NCBI RefSeq assembly: GCF_007176755.1
Contig: NZ_BJTV01000007.1
Location: 368,303 to 432,302 of the forward strand
Direction: 5' to 3'
Origin: Streptomyces sp. 1-11
GTDB taxonomy: Bacteria; Actinomycetota; Actinomycetes; Streptomycetales; Streptomycetaceae
Length of the DNA stretch: 64,000 nt
The notes under the pieces are model-generated. The model was not told where the DNA came from, ran no database searches, and saw only the letters and a program-made list of their open reading frames with translations. This document shows positions 8,372-16,513 of the stretch, in pieces. Position 1 is the first letter of the stretch. Each line of letters begins with the position of its first letter. Both the position numbers and the translations under genes were made by a program.

Positions 8372-9799
8372 TCAGTGGCGGGCCGCGAGCAGCCGCTGCA
8401 GGCGGGCAGCCCACTCGGCGGTCTCGGGCAGGTCCTTGGCCGGCGTGGAGAAGTTGCCGCGGACGTCGGGGGCGACCGGCGTCGTCGCGTCGGTGATCAT
8501 CTTGCTGGTGATGCCGGCGGGCTGGGCGGCGGGCGCGAGTTCCAGGACCGAGAGGTTCGGGATGACGACGACGTCGTCCTTCGGATTGACCTTGGCGGAC
8601 ATGGCCCACATGACCTGCGGCAGGTTGAACGGATCGACGTCCTCGTCCACCAGGATCACCTGGGACACGTAGCCGAGGCCGTGCGGTGTCGTCATGGCCC
8701 GCATGGCGACGGCCTTGGCGAAGCCGCCGTACCGCTTCTTCGTCGAGATGATCACCATGAGGCCGTGCGTGTACATGGCGTTCACGGCCTGGACCTCGGG
8801 GAACTCGGCGCGCAACTGCTTGAGGAGCGGCACGCAGGTGTTGGGTCCGACGAGGTAGTCGCACTCGGTCCACGGCATGCCGAGGTACAGCGACTCGAAG
8901 ACCGGGTTCGTACGGTACGAGACTCGGTCCACACGGATGACGGGCATGCGGCGCCCGCCCGAGTAGTGGCCCGTGAACTCGCCGAAGGGGCCTTCGATCT
9001 GGCGCTTGCGCGACTCGATGACGCCCTCGATGACGACTTCGCTGCCCCACGGCACGTCGAACCCGGTGAGCGGAGCCGTGGCGATCGGGGCGGGCGCGCC
9101 GCGCAGCGCGCCCGCCATCTCGTACTCGCTCTTGTCGTACGCCATCGGCATCCCGGCGACGATCGCCATCACGGGGTCATTGCCGAGGGTGATGGCGATC
9201 GGCAGGTCCTCGCCCGCCTCCTCGGCCTTGCGCAGATGCTGGGCGACGTCGTGCATGGGCACGGGCTGGATGGCGAGCCGGTCGCGGCCGATGACCTGGA
9301 TGCGGTACGTGCCCACGTTCTGCTTGCCGAAGTTCTCCGGGTCCTCGGGGTCGCGGGAGACGACGGCGGCCTTGTCGAGGTAGAAGCCCCCGTCGCCGTC
9401 GTTGAGGCGGAAGAGGGGCAGGACGGAGAAGAGGTCGACGCCGTCACCCTCCTGGTGGTTCTCCCGCCAGGGCGCGTCCTCGCGGCGCTCCGGCGGGACG
9501 GGGAAGGCGTCCCAGCGGCGGGCGAACTCCTCGACCTGCTCCTTGACCGGCGTGTTGCGCGGCAGCCCGAGGGCGAGCGCGTGGTTGGCCCAGGAGCCGT
9601 GCACGTTGAGGGCGATGCGGGCGTCGGTGAAGCCCTTGACCTGGTCGAAGTACAGGGCGGGGGCGTTCTCGCCGATGCGGCCGGTGGCGTTGGCGGCGGC
9701 CGCGAGATCGGGTTCGGGCAGTACCTCTTCGGTGATGCGCAGCAGCTGGCCCTCCGCCTCCAAGGTGCTGAGGAAGCTGCGCAGATCGTCATGGGCCAT
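8372..9799 (-). CDS. vdcC: UbiD-type hydroxyarylic acid decarboxylase, subunit C
   Basis: A 475-residue UbiD-family decarboxylase, the expected length for VdcC. It should remove CO2 reversibly from vanillate (to guaiacol) or 4-hydroxybenzoate (to phenol), using prenylated FMN. Family landmarks are MAHDDLRSFLSTLEAEGQL at the N-terminus, the central FGEFTGHYSGGRRMPV block and the C-terminal ITSKMITDAT segment. It sits between vdcB (28 bp upstream) and vdcD (32 bp downstream), so the cofactor-making enzyme and the small subunit are co-transcribed. The aromatic substrate cannot be fixed by eye. Confidence 0.92.
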   Translation of the reverse strand: MAHDDLRSFLSTLEAEGQLLRITEEVLPEPDLAAAANATGRIGENAPALYFDQVKGFTDARIALNVHGSWANHALALGLPRNTPVKEQVEEFARRWDAFPVPPERREDAPWRENHQEGDGVDLFSVLPLFRLNDGDGGFYLDKAAVVSRDPEDPENFGKQNVGTYRIQVIGRDRLAIQPVPMHDVAQHLRKAEEAGEDLPIAITLGNDPVMAIVAGMPMAYDKSEYEMAGALRGAPAPIATAPLTGFDVPWGSEVVIEGVIESRKRQIEGPFGEFTGHYSGGRRMPVIRVDRVSYRTNPVFESLYLGMPWTECDYLVGPNTCVPLLKQLRAEFPEVQAVNAMYTHGLMVIISTKKRYGGFAKAVAMRAMTTPHGLGYVSQVILVDEDVDPFNLPQVMWAMSAKVNPKDDVVVIPNLSVLELAPAAQPAGITSKMITDATTPVAPDVRGNFSTPAKDLPETAEWAARLQRLLAARH

Positions 9800-9827
9800 G
9801 ATGAAGTCCTTTACGGGGTGGATGAGC

Positions 9828-10430
9828 TCAGGCGGCGTCGGCCGAGGACCGGGAGGCGGTACGGGCCGCGCGCATACCGGCCCAGCGCTTGGCCGCGGGC
9901 GCGGGCAGGTCGAACTGGTCGAGGATGCGGGCCACGACGTGGTCCACGATGTCGTCGACGGTGCGTGGGTCGTTGTAGAAGGCGGGCATGGGGGGCACCA
10001 ACTGCACGCCCATGCGGGCCAGGTCGAGCATGTTCTGCAGATGGATCTCGCTCAGCGGCGATTCCCGCGGGACGAGGACGAGCTTGCGGCGCTCCTTGAG
10101 GGTGACGTCGGCGGCGCGGGCCACGAGCCCCTCGGCGTAACCGGTCCTGATCCCGGCGAGGGTCTTCATGGAACAGGGCACGATCACCATGCCGTCGGTG
10201 CGGAAGGACCCGGAGGAGATGGTGGCGCCCTGGTCGTCGGGGTGGTGCGTGACGTCGGCGAGCGCGGACACGTCGGCCACGGACCGGCCGGTCTCCAGCT
10301 CGATGGTGGCGCGCGCCCACCGGGACAGCACCAGATGTGTCTCCACGTCCGGCAGCTCCCGCAGCTGCTCCAGGAGACGGACACCGAACGGGGCTCCCGT
10401 CGCCCCGGTCATTCCCACGACCAATCGCAC
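9828..10430 (-). CDS. vdcB: UbiX-type flavin prenyltransferase, subunit B
   Basis: A 200-residue UbiX/Pad1-family flavoprotein that makes prenylated FMN for VdcC. It shows the Rossmann-like N-terminus VVGMTGATGAPFG, the SSGSFRTDGMVIVPCSMKT block that contacts FMN, and LVPRESPLSEIH. The GTG at 10430 is chosen because GAGGAG (10438-10443) lies seven bases upstream. The GTG at 10445 would place that ribosome site inside the coding region. It is the first gene of vdcBCD and is divergent from an AraC regulator across an 84-bp gap. Confidence 0.9.
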   Translation of the reverse strand: MRLVVGMTGATGAPFGVRLLEQLRELPDVETHLVLSRWARATIELETGRSVADVSALADVTHHPDDQGATISSGSFRTDGMVIVPCSMKTLAGIRTGYAEGLVARAADVTLKERRKLVLVPRESPLSEIHLQNMLDLARMGVQLVPPMPAFYNDPRTVDDIVDHVVARILDQFDLPAPAAKRWAGMRAARTASRSSADAA

Positions 10431-10514
10431 CGGACCACTCCTCACACTTCGCTGACCTGTGCTTTTACGCTAGGCGGCAGTGAGGGGCGGGTGGCGGTAT
10501 CCTCGGGACTCACG

Positions 10515-11429
10515 ATGGGGAAAAACGGACAGCCTGAGGTGCGGGATCTGGCCTACACCCCGACCGTGGGCGCCGCGGCCGGGTTGGAGGTGATGGAACT
10601 CTCCGACCTCTACGAGCGCTCACGCCGTCACGGCAACGACCCCTATGCGCCGCTGCGGCCGGCCTTCCACCAGCTGATCGCCGTTCGCGCACGGCCCCTG
10701 CGGATGTGGGTGGACTTCGTCGAGCACGAGCTGCGTCCCGGAGCGTGGCTGTGGATCCGGCCGGGCCAGGTGCAGCGGTTCGGCCCCGACCTGGTGGCGG
10801 CGGACGGGGTGGTCGTGCTGTTCCAGCCGGGCTTCCTCCCGCCGGCCACGGTGACGGCGGCGCACATGGACCCGCCGTACGAGCAGCGTCCGACGACCCC
10901 GGAGGGCCCGGCGGTGGAGGGCCTGCGGCGGGCGCTCGACCACCTCGCCTACGAGTACCGGGCGATGGCCTCGCTGCCTCTGTCGGTGCACGCGGACGTG
11001 CTGCGCGCGCTGCTTTCCGTGCTCGTGGTGCGGCTCGCACAGGCACGTGGCCCGGCGCCCTGTCCGGCGCCGACGTCGGAGACGTTCCGTCGCTTCCACG
11101 CGGCCGTCGAGCGGGACCACGCGGTGACCCGGCGTGTGGAGGACTATGCGGCGGCGCTCGGCTACAGCCCGCGGACCCTGACCCGCGCGACGCTGGCGGC
11201 GACCGGCCGCACCGCCAAGCAGTACGTCGACGACCGGGTGCTCCTAGAGGCGAAACGCCTGCTGCGGCACAGCGGCCTCCCCGCGAAGGAGGTCGCGGAC
11301 CGGCTCGGGTTCACCGACGCAAGCGACTTCACCAAGTTCTTCCGGCTGCGGACGGGCCTGACGCCGGGCGCGTTCCGCGAGGACCCGTCGCCGCGTCGGC
11401 GGAACGGGCACCACGAGACGGCATCCTGA
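10515..11429 (+). CDS. AraC-family regulator, probable vdc operon activator
   Basis: A 304-residue AraC/XylS regulator. The N-terminal ~170 residues form a cupin-like sensor domain (RARPLRMWVDFVEHELRPGAWLWIRPGQVQRF). The C-terminal ~100 residues hold the double helix-turn-helix, with the first at about RRVEDYAAALGYSPRTLTRAT and the second at AKEVADRLGFTDASDFTKFFRLRTGLTPGAFR, the canonical AraC signature. It is divergent from vdcBCD, so aromatic-acid-dependent activation of that operon is the obvious inference. A strong bidirectional hairpin follows. Confidence 0.88.
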   Translation: MGKNGQPEVRDLAYTPTVGAAAGLEVMELSDLYERSRRHGNDPYAPLRPAFHQLIAVRARPLRMWVDFVEHELRPGAWLWIRPGQVQRFGPDLVAADGVVVLFQPGFLPPATVTAAHMDPPYEQRPTTPEGPAVEGLRRALDHLAYEYRAMASLPLSVHADVLRALLSVLVVRLAQARGPAPCPAPTSETFRRFHAAVERDHAVTRRVEDYAAALGYSPRTLTRATLAATGRTAKQYVDDRVLLEAKRLLRHSGLPAKEVADRLGFTDASDFTKFFRLRTGLTPGAFREDPSPRRRNGHHETAS

Positions 11430-11481
11430 ACGCTCGCGCTTCCCTCCTCCTCGTCAACGGCAGCCGACGTGATGCCGTAAA

Positions 11482-11521
11482 GCCGTAAGGGGCCTCCCTT
11501 TTCAGGGAGGCCCCTTACGGC
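11482..11521. terminator. Bidirectional 18-bp hairpin terminator
   Basis: Perfect 18-base arms at 11482-11499 and 11504-11521 surround the loop TTTC. The hairpin lies between the convergent AraC and CsbD genes and can stop transcription from both sides. Confidence 0.9.
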
Positions 11522-11540
11522 AAGGGGAAATGATGTGACG

Positions 11541-11714
11541 TCAGTGATCGAAAGCGTCCTTGACCTTTTCCTTGGCCTCACGAGCATCACCAGTGCTCTT
11601 CTGCGCCTGTCCCTCGGTGGCCATGCGCTCGTTCCCGACGGCGCTTCCGAGGGCCTCCTTGGCCTTGCCCTCAGCCTGCTCGGTCTTCGCCTTGGCCTTT
11701 TCGCCGGCAGTCAT
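11541..11714 (-). CDS. CsbD-family general stress protein
   Basis: A 57-residue, very hydrophilic, Lys/Glu/Ala-rich protein matching CsbD: MTAGEKAKAKTEQAEGKAKE at the start and a STGDAREAKEKVKDAF end. The ATG at 11714 has AGGAGG nine bases upstream, which settles the start over a longer frame. CsbD proteins are abundant under general stress in many bacteria, but their molecular role is not known. The gene is monocistronic and ends at the shared terminator. Confidence 0.9.
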   Translation of the reverse strand: MTAGEKAKAKTEQAEGKAKEALGSAVGNERMATEGQAQKSTGDAREAKEKVKDAFDH

Positions 11715-11895
11715 GGAACACGCCTCCTCGTAGTTGCTGTACCGCTGTCGCGGTAATCCGCTCGTGCCCCGGCATTCTCTGTGCAAACAAGGAGCCCGCC
11801 AGGTGAATGAGCACGTTAACGACGAGGGACCCCGGTGAGCATCGGGGTCCTCGTGCCGCAGCGAGTCATGGCGTCCATGTCGGGCAGCGCCCTGC

Positions 11896-12240
11896 TCAGG
11901 CCGATGCCTTGGACTGCGGCTCGCTGTCCTGGGCGCGCAGTCGCTCGTTGATGCGCCTGGCTTCTTCGAGTTGGTCTTCGAGGATGACGATGCGGCAGGC
12001 GGCCTCTATGGGGGTGCCTTGATCGACGAGTTCGCGGGCGCGGGCGGCGATGCGCAGCTGGTAACGGGAGTAGCGGCGGTGACCGCCTTCGGAGCGCAAC
12101 GGGGTGATCAGGCGATGTTCGCCGAGGGCGCGGAGGAAGGCGGGGGTGGTGGAGAGCATCTCGGCGGCCCGGCCCATGGTGTAGGCGGGGTAGTCGTCGT
12201 CGTCGAGGTTGTCGACGGGACGGTGACTGACAGGGGGCAT
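11896..12240 (-). CDS. MerR-family transcriptional regulator
   Basis: A 114-residue MerR-type regulator. The winged HTH covers about residues 19-58: YTMGRAAEMLSTTPAFLRAL followed by ITPLRSEGGHRRYSRYQL. A helical tail starts at LEEARRINERL, is likely a coiled-coil dimer helix, and ends in a disordered stretch. It lacks any C-terminal ligand domain, as is common for short HspR-like MerR proteins in Streptomyces. The ATG at 12240 has an AAGAGG ribosome site. The gene is monocistronic and its targets are unknown. Confidence 0.85.
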   Translation of the reverse strand: MPPVSHRPVDNLDDDDYPAYTMGRAAEMLSTTPAFLRALGEHRLITPLRSEGGHRRYSRYQLRIAARARELVDQGTPIEAACRIVILEDQLEEARRINERLRAQDSEPQSKASA

Positions 12241-12267
12241 AGACCTCTTCTTTCGGGAACGCGTCGG

Positions 12268-12300
12268 GGGGCCCGGGTGCCGTACTGGCACCCGGGCCCC
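12268..12300. terminator. 14-bp hairpin upstream of the MerR gene
   Basis: GGGGCCCGGGTGCC (12268-12281) and GGCACCCGGGCCCC (12287-12300) are perfect arms around a five-base loop, 28 bp before the MerR start codon. It may be a terminator left from a lost upstream gene or a structured leader. I cannot decide between them. Confidence 0.5.
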
Positions 12301-12846
12301 GAGCTTTCAACACCATCTACCGGCGACTGCGCCGGCCTTCTGTGTCCGCAGAGTCCGCCTGGGAGGGCGGGGGCTGCGGGGATCGCGGATGCGTGACCGG
12401 GGACCACCTTCCAATCCGGGGCCTGCGGTACCCGGGCGGACTCCTGCTGCCCGGGCGATCCTGATGGCGTTCTGCTCCTCACCTTCGGTTACTCGGTTGT
12501 ACTGCTTGGGTACCGCGGGTGCTGCTCACGGTCACTGCGGACCGTGTCCTTCTCGGCCTGCTTGCACGGCAGTTCGTGTCTGCCGTGCCCACTTCGACTT
12601 CCTGGGTACGACAAGAGAGTAACCCTGAGATCCGCCAATGTCTACCTCCGTCACGACAGATTTCCTCTGTGGGCTGTGAGTGGACATCGACCTTGGATGC
12701 ACACGAAAGAGTGATGCCAAAGGGTGTGTTCCAGCTCGGCGGGCGCACGCTGACTGGGCCGGACGGCCCAGGCGATACAGGCGGGGTGGGGGAGCGGGGC
12801 CTACATGGAGGCGACGCGACGGCCAGGCCGATCCGACGTCGAGCGC
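12301..12846. other. 546-bp region without a recognisable gene
   Basis: Several frames stay open here but none has family character, a convincing ribosome site or steady codon bias. Local GC is a little lower than in neighbours. I see nothing I can support. Confidence 0.4.
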
Positions 12847-13410
12847 TCAGCGCTTGGTCTCATACCTGGTCAGGATCACGCCGCCCGGGAACGTCCGGGT
12901 CTCCAGCAGGGTCAGGTTCACCCAGTTGCCCAGTGCCGTGAAGAACGGCGTGCCGCCGCCCACCAGGACCGGATGGGTGACGATCGCGTACTCGTCGATC
13001 AGCCCGGCCCGCATGGCCGACGCGGCGAGTGTGGCGCCGCCGATGTCCATAGGACCGCCGTCCTCGGCCTTGAGCCTGGTGATCTCGGTGACCGCGTCGC
13101 CGGTGACCAGACGGGTGTTCCAGTCGACCGTGCTGGTCGTGGAGGAGAACACCACCTTCGGCATGTCCCGCCAGCGGCCGGCGAACTCGACCGCCGCAGG
13201 TGCGGCACCGGGCTGCTTGTCGGCGGTCGGCCAGTGGGTGCTCATCGTCTCCCACAGCCTGCGCCCGTACAGCGCCAGGCCCGTCGCGTCCACCCGGTCG
13301 GACCACCACTGGAACAACTCGTCGCTCGGCACGCTCCAGCCGAGGTCGTCGCCGGGCGCGGCGATGTAACCGTCCAAGCTCATGCTCATGGCAAAGGTCA
13401 GTTTTCGCAT
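12847..13410 (-). CDS. RibD/DHFR-like dihydrofolate reductase family protein
   Basis: A 187-residue protein of the RibD C-terminal/DHFR fold. It has the opening MRKLTFAMSMSLDGYIA, the GRRLWETM segment, the central PKVVFSSTT strand and an NADPH-contacting DIGGATLAASAM loop near residue 117. Such stand-alone proteins are common in actinomycetes; they bind NADPH, but their substrates are mostly unknown. The start at 13410 is the family's usual N-terminus. A second, different member lies at 22932-23486. No operon partner. Confidence 0.85.
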   Translation of the reverse strand: MRKLTFAMSMSLDGYIAAPGDDLGWSVPSDELFQWWSDRVDATGLALYGRRLWETMSTHWPTADKQPGAAPAAVEFAGRWRDMPKVVFSSTTSTVDWNTRLVTGDAVTEITRLKAEDGGPMDIGGATLAASAMRAGLIDEYAIVTHPVLVGGGTPFFTALGNWVNLTLLETRTFPGGVILTRYETKR

Positions 13411-13603
13411 GGCGTCAGCCTCCCGTGAGTCGGTATTCGGCGTACAGACCAACACGGCGCGGCGAAATCATCGGTCAGCGATCTTGCATCGCCGCTTCCA
13501 GGTTCGGGCCGGGGGCGAACTGACTCAGGGCACTGCGTTCTTGAGGCCGGCACCAGGACCGGAGCAGCCGCGTCTCCCTCAATGCTGCTCTGGCCATGCT
13601 TGC

Positions 13604-14212
13604 TCAACCGGTATGGGTCACCAAGGCATCGATGAGCTCGGGCCAGAGTTCCCGCGGGCGATCGTGGCCCATGTCGGGGACCAGCAGGAGTTCGGCGCCG
13701 GGCACCAGCTCCGCGGTGCGTTTCCCGCCACTGGGGTCGATCAGCGTGTCGTCCAGGCCGTGGATCACCAGCGTCGGCACCCGCAGCTCACGCAGTGCGT
13801 CCGCACGTGGACCGCTGAGGATCATCGCACCGAGCTGCCGCCCGATCCCCCCGGGGTAGTAGGCACGGTCGTAGCTCGCGGCGGCCAGCTCACGCAGCAT
13901 CGCGGCGTCGCCGTATCGCTTGGAGGCCCACACCAGCTCCCGCTCCGCCGCCGCGACGTACCCCTCGCGGTCCGCGGGCTTGGGACTGAACAGCACCGTC
14001 TGGGCCTCCGGGCTGGACTGGCCGTATTCGCTCTCGCCGGTCGAGGACATCATGTACGTCAAGGTCAGCACCCGCTCCGGGCAGGAGAGGGCCATCACCT
14101 GGGCGATCATCCCTCCCATCGAGGCGCCGACCACGTGGGCGCGTTCGACACCGAGCGCGGTGAGCAGGCCGAGGGCGTCGCCCGCCATGTCGAGAAGCCG
14201 ATAGGGAACCAT
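13604..14212 (-). pseudogene. N-terminally truncated alpha/beta hydrolase
   Basis: The frame encodes only the C-terminal two thirds of an alpha/beta hydrolase: YRLLDMAGDALGLLTALGVE, the nucleophile elbow GASMGG, the acid region VIHGLDDTLI and the base region DMGHDRP. The usual first ~85-90 residues, with the HG oxyanion loop and first strands, are absent. Upstream DNA in the same frame is unrelated and runs straight into the ctaG-like gene 55 bp away. Without the oxyanion loop the product should be inactive. The truncation looks like a deletion that fused hydrolase DNA to the neighbouring operon. Confidence 0.75.
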
Positions 14213-14267
14213 GGCGAGGGCGGCGGGAACGTGTGCTCCTCGGCCGGCGGCGCTCCGGTGGATGCGC

Positions 14268-15098
14268 TCAGGCAGGCGCCGTCACTTCCCGGGCGGGCTC
14301 GCGAGTGGCTGCCCGGCGGGGTTCGGGGCGCCAGGTGGCGACAAGGGCGGCGGCCAGAAGCAGTTCGGCGATGTCGCCGCCGTAGTACATGATCTCCGCG
14401 CCTGCCTGGACCTGGGGGATGGGTGCGTGGATGTCGACCCAGAATCCGCCGTACATCATCTGGGCGATGACCGCGTGGGCCGCGATCGCGACGCCGAGGT
14501 AGACCAGCCGCGCGCGCACGGTCGGCCGGGAAGGAGCGGGGTCGGGACCGGCGATGACGTAGGCGAACAGGCATCCGGACAGCAAGAAGTGCGCGTGCAG
14601 CAGCCAGTGGGCCGCCGGAGTGTTCATGGTCGCGTTGTACAGGGGGGTGAAATAGAGGACCGCGAGGCCGCCCGTGGAGAGCGCCAGTGCGACCGCTGGA
14701 TGGGCGATCACCCGGACGGGCGGGCTGTGCAGCACCGTGGTCAACTGCCTGCCCCGGGCTGCGGGCAGGGTGCGCAGCAGGAGGGTGACGGGGGCCGCCA
14801 GGACGAGCGCGAGGGGCGCGTACATGCCGATGAGCATGTGCTGGGCCATGTGGCCGCGGAAGTCCTCGTGCGCGAAGGGCGCCACGGGCGGCAGCAGCGC
14901 GGTGCCGATCAGGAGGACGCCGCTCAGAAAGCCGGCCGTCCGCCACCGGCTCCAGCCCAGGGCCGGGTTGCGGTGGCGGGCGCGGTGGGCCAGGAACAGG
15001 TAGGTGCCGGCGGCGGCCAGCAGGGCGAGCGTGGGCAGCAGCCACGCCAGGACGCTGCTGCCCGCGTCGTGCCCGTGAGCGGGCATGTCGTGGTGCAT
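14268..15098 (-). CDS. CtaG-like cytochrome c oxidase assembly membrane protein
   Basis: A 276-residue membrane protein with about seven hydrophobic segments, matching the caa3_CtaG family. Landmarks are a His-rich N-terminus (MHHDMPAHGHD), FRGHMAQHMLIGMYAPLALVLAAPV and HWLLHAHFLLSGCLFAYVIAGPDP. The conserved histidines may bind copper for cytochrome oxidase assembly. The ATG overlaps the stop of the DUF2243 gene (ATGA), so the two are co-translated. In Streptomyces such accessory copies are often separate from the main oxidase genes, as here. Confidence 0.88.
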   Translation of the reverse strand: MHHDMPAHGHDAGSSVLAWLLPTLALLAAAGTYLFLAHRARHRNPALGWSRWRTAGFLSGVLLIGTALLPPVAPFAHEDFRGHMAQHMLIGMYAPLALVLAAPVTLLLRTLPAARGRQLTTVLHSPPVRVIAHPAVALALSTGGLAVLYFTPLYNATMNTPAAHWLLHAHFLLSGCLFAYVIAGPDPAPSRPTVRARLVYLGVAIAAHAVIAQMMYGGFWVDIHAPIPQVQAGAEIMYYGGDIAELLLAAALVATWRPEPRRAATREPAREVTAPA

Positions 15099-15661
15099 CA
15101 GGCTCGCCGCCCCTCACTCCGCCCGGCCGGGGCGCCTGGGTCGAATGGCTGTCCGCTGCGCTGCAGCAGGTAGCCGCCGATCAGGAGCAGGCCGCCGAAG
15201 ACTAGGAATCCGGCGTCCCACCATGCCTGGTAGGGGCCGCCGCGGACGTGGTGGATGCCCAGGATCTGGTGGTCCAGGAGGCCCTCGACCAGGTTGAACA
15301 GGCCCCAACCGGTCAGGATCCAGCCCCACAGGACCCGTGATGTCCACACCGCCCGCCGGTTGTGCGTGACCCGGGAGTACAGGATCGCCAGCCCCGTCAG
15401 GACGGCGATCCAGCACACGGCGTGGAAGACGCCGTCCCACACGGTGTTCATCTCCAGCCCGGACACCGTCTTCGGGTTGTAGTACTTCACCCCGATGTGG
15501 TCGTGGTTGGTGCTGGTGAGCATGTGGTGCCACTGCAACAGCTGGTGGAGCAGGATGCCGTCGACGAAGCCGCCGAGCCCCACCCCGAGCACGATCCCCG
15601 GTAACTGGATACTCGCCGGCTGTGCCGTGCCGGCGCGGGCCTCGTCCATTGTGGTGGCCAT
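15098..15661 (-). CDS. DUF2243 membrane protein
   Basis: A 187-residue membrane protein with four or five hydrophobic segments. The LGGFVDGILLHQLLQWHHMLT stretch and the conserved HQ/HH residues, followed by NTVWDGVFHAVCW and LLDHQILGIHHVR, are the DUF2243 signature. The family is usually linked with CtaG-like proteins, as here with a four-base overlap. The many membrane histidines suggest metal or heme handling, but that is inference. Confidence 0.88.
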   Translation of the reverse strand: MATTMDEARAGTAQPASIQLPGIVLGVGLGGFVDGILLHQLLQWHHMLTSTNHDHIGVKYYNPKTVSGLEMNTVWDGVFHAVCWIAVLTGLAILYSRVTHNRRAVWTSRVLWGWILTGWGLFNLVEGLLDHQILGIHHVRGGPYQAWWDAGFLVFGGLLLIGGYLLQRSGQPFDPGAPAGRSEGRRA

Positions 15662-16029
15662 CGTCTCCGCTCCCGCTGGTTGGCGTCTGCTGAAGGTGCC
15701 TCAGCCGAAGGTTCCCCTCTCGGTCGCACTCACGCGCCTGCATTCCCGCCATCCGGCCCAGCCTGAGCAGCGTCCCGAGCTCACGCCCCGAGCTGGTGAT
15801 CGGTGGTGGCGCGATGGGGCTGTCGAAGGCGCTGGCTCGCGCCACAAGTGTTCGATCGATTCCCAGGCGCTGGGGATGTGCCGTGCGGTCCGCTCGAGCC
15901 CGGGCCCCATGAACCGGGACACCGCAGTGTTCGTCGGCTGGGATGACCACGTCGGCCAGAGCGCGGCTGGCGAAGGGAGTGTAGAACTCGGATCAGACAC
16001 TGAGCCTCTGTAACAGGCATCATGAGCCC
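15662..16029. other. 368-bp intergenic region
   Basis: This lies between the DUF2243 gene (-) and a small + strand gene and must hold both promoters. No coding frame here has recognisable family character. Confidence 0.4.
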
Positions 16030-16368
16030 GTGGGGATAGACGTGGAGCTGCACTCAGCACGGCCGACGCGTAACTGGCGCAAGTCCCGAGCGACGCTGCT
16101 GCAGACTTCGTACGGGCACGGGGACGCGTTGGCCGATGCGATCGGCTCGCTCCGGTTGCTCGGAGTTCCTGGGCGGCTGACCGCCGTGGACCCCTACGGG
16201 GATGCTCTGATGAACGAGCAGGGGGCTGCCGTTGCTCTCGGTGAGATCCCCGGTCTACGGCAACGGTGTACCGATGAGCGTCAGCTCGCCGCCCTGGACG
16301 ACCTTGCAAGGTTGCTGGAGCAGTGCGCCAGCACTCCAGGCAGCTGTCTGTGGTTCCAGGGCGACTGA
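16030..16368 (+). CDS. Small conserved hypothetical protein
   Basis: A 112-residue protein starting at GTG (GIDVELHSARP). The middle reads GVPGRLTAVDPYGDALMN and the end LARLLEQCASTPGSCLWFQGD. This layout (a DPYGDT-like motif, then a helix with an RC.....YLxFIGD-type ending) recurs in many short Streptomyces hypothetical proteins I recall, some of them near toxin or immunity genes. It is soluble with no signal peptide. Function unknown; no clear operon partner. Confidence 0.6.
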   Translation: MGIDVELHSARPTRNWRKSRATLLQTSYGHGDALADAIGSLRLLGVPGRLTAVDPYGDALMNEQGAAVALGEIPGLRQRCTDERQLAALDDLARLLEQCASTPGSCLWFQGD

Positions 16369-16513
16369 AGCCCGTGTCCCATCCGTGCCCGACAGGCCGG
16401 GACTCATGGGGAACCACGGTCACCAGCGGGCACCACGGATGGTCAAGGGCCCCCGACTGACATTCCTGGTCAGGGGCCGTTTCTCGGTGTGGGGGAGTCG
16501 GGATTCGTGGTGC

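Noticed and set aside
8345..10099. 584-codon + strand open frame over vdcC and vdcB
   Set aside because: It is antisense to well-identified vdc genes, and its Asp/Val/His-rich translation mirrors their codon use.
13382..14392. 336-codon + strand frame over the truncated hydrolase
   Set aside because: Antisense to recognisable hydrolase sequence; Gly/His/Arg-rich with no motif.
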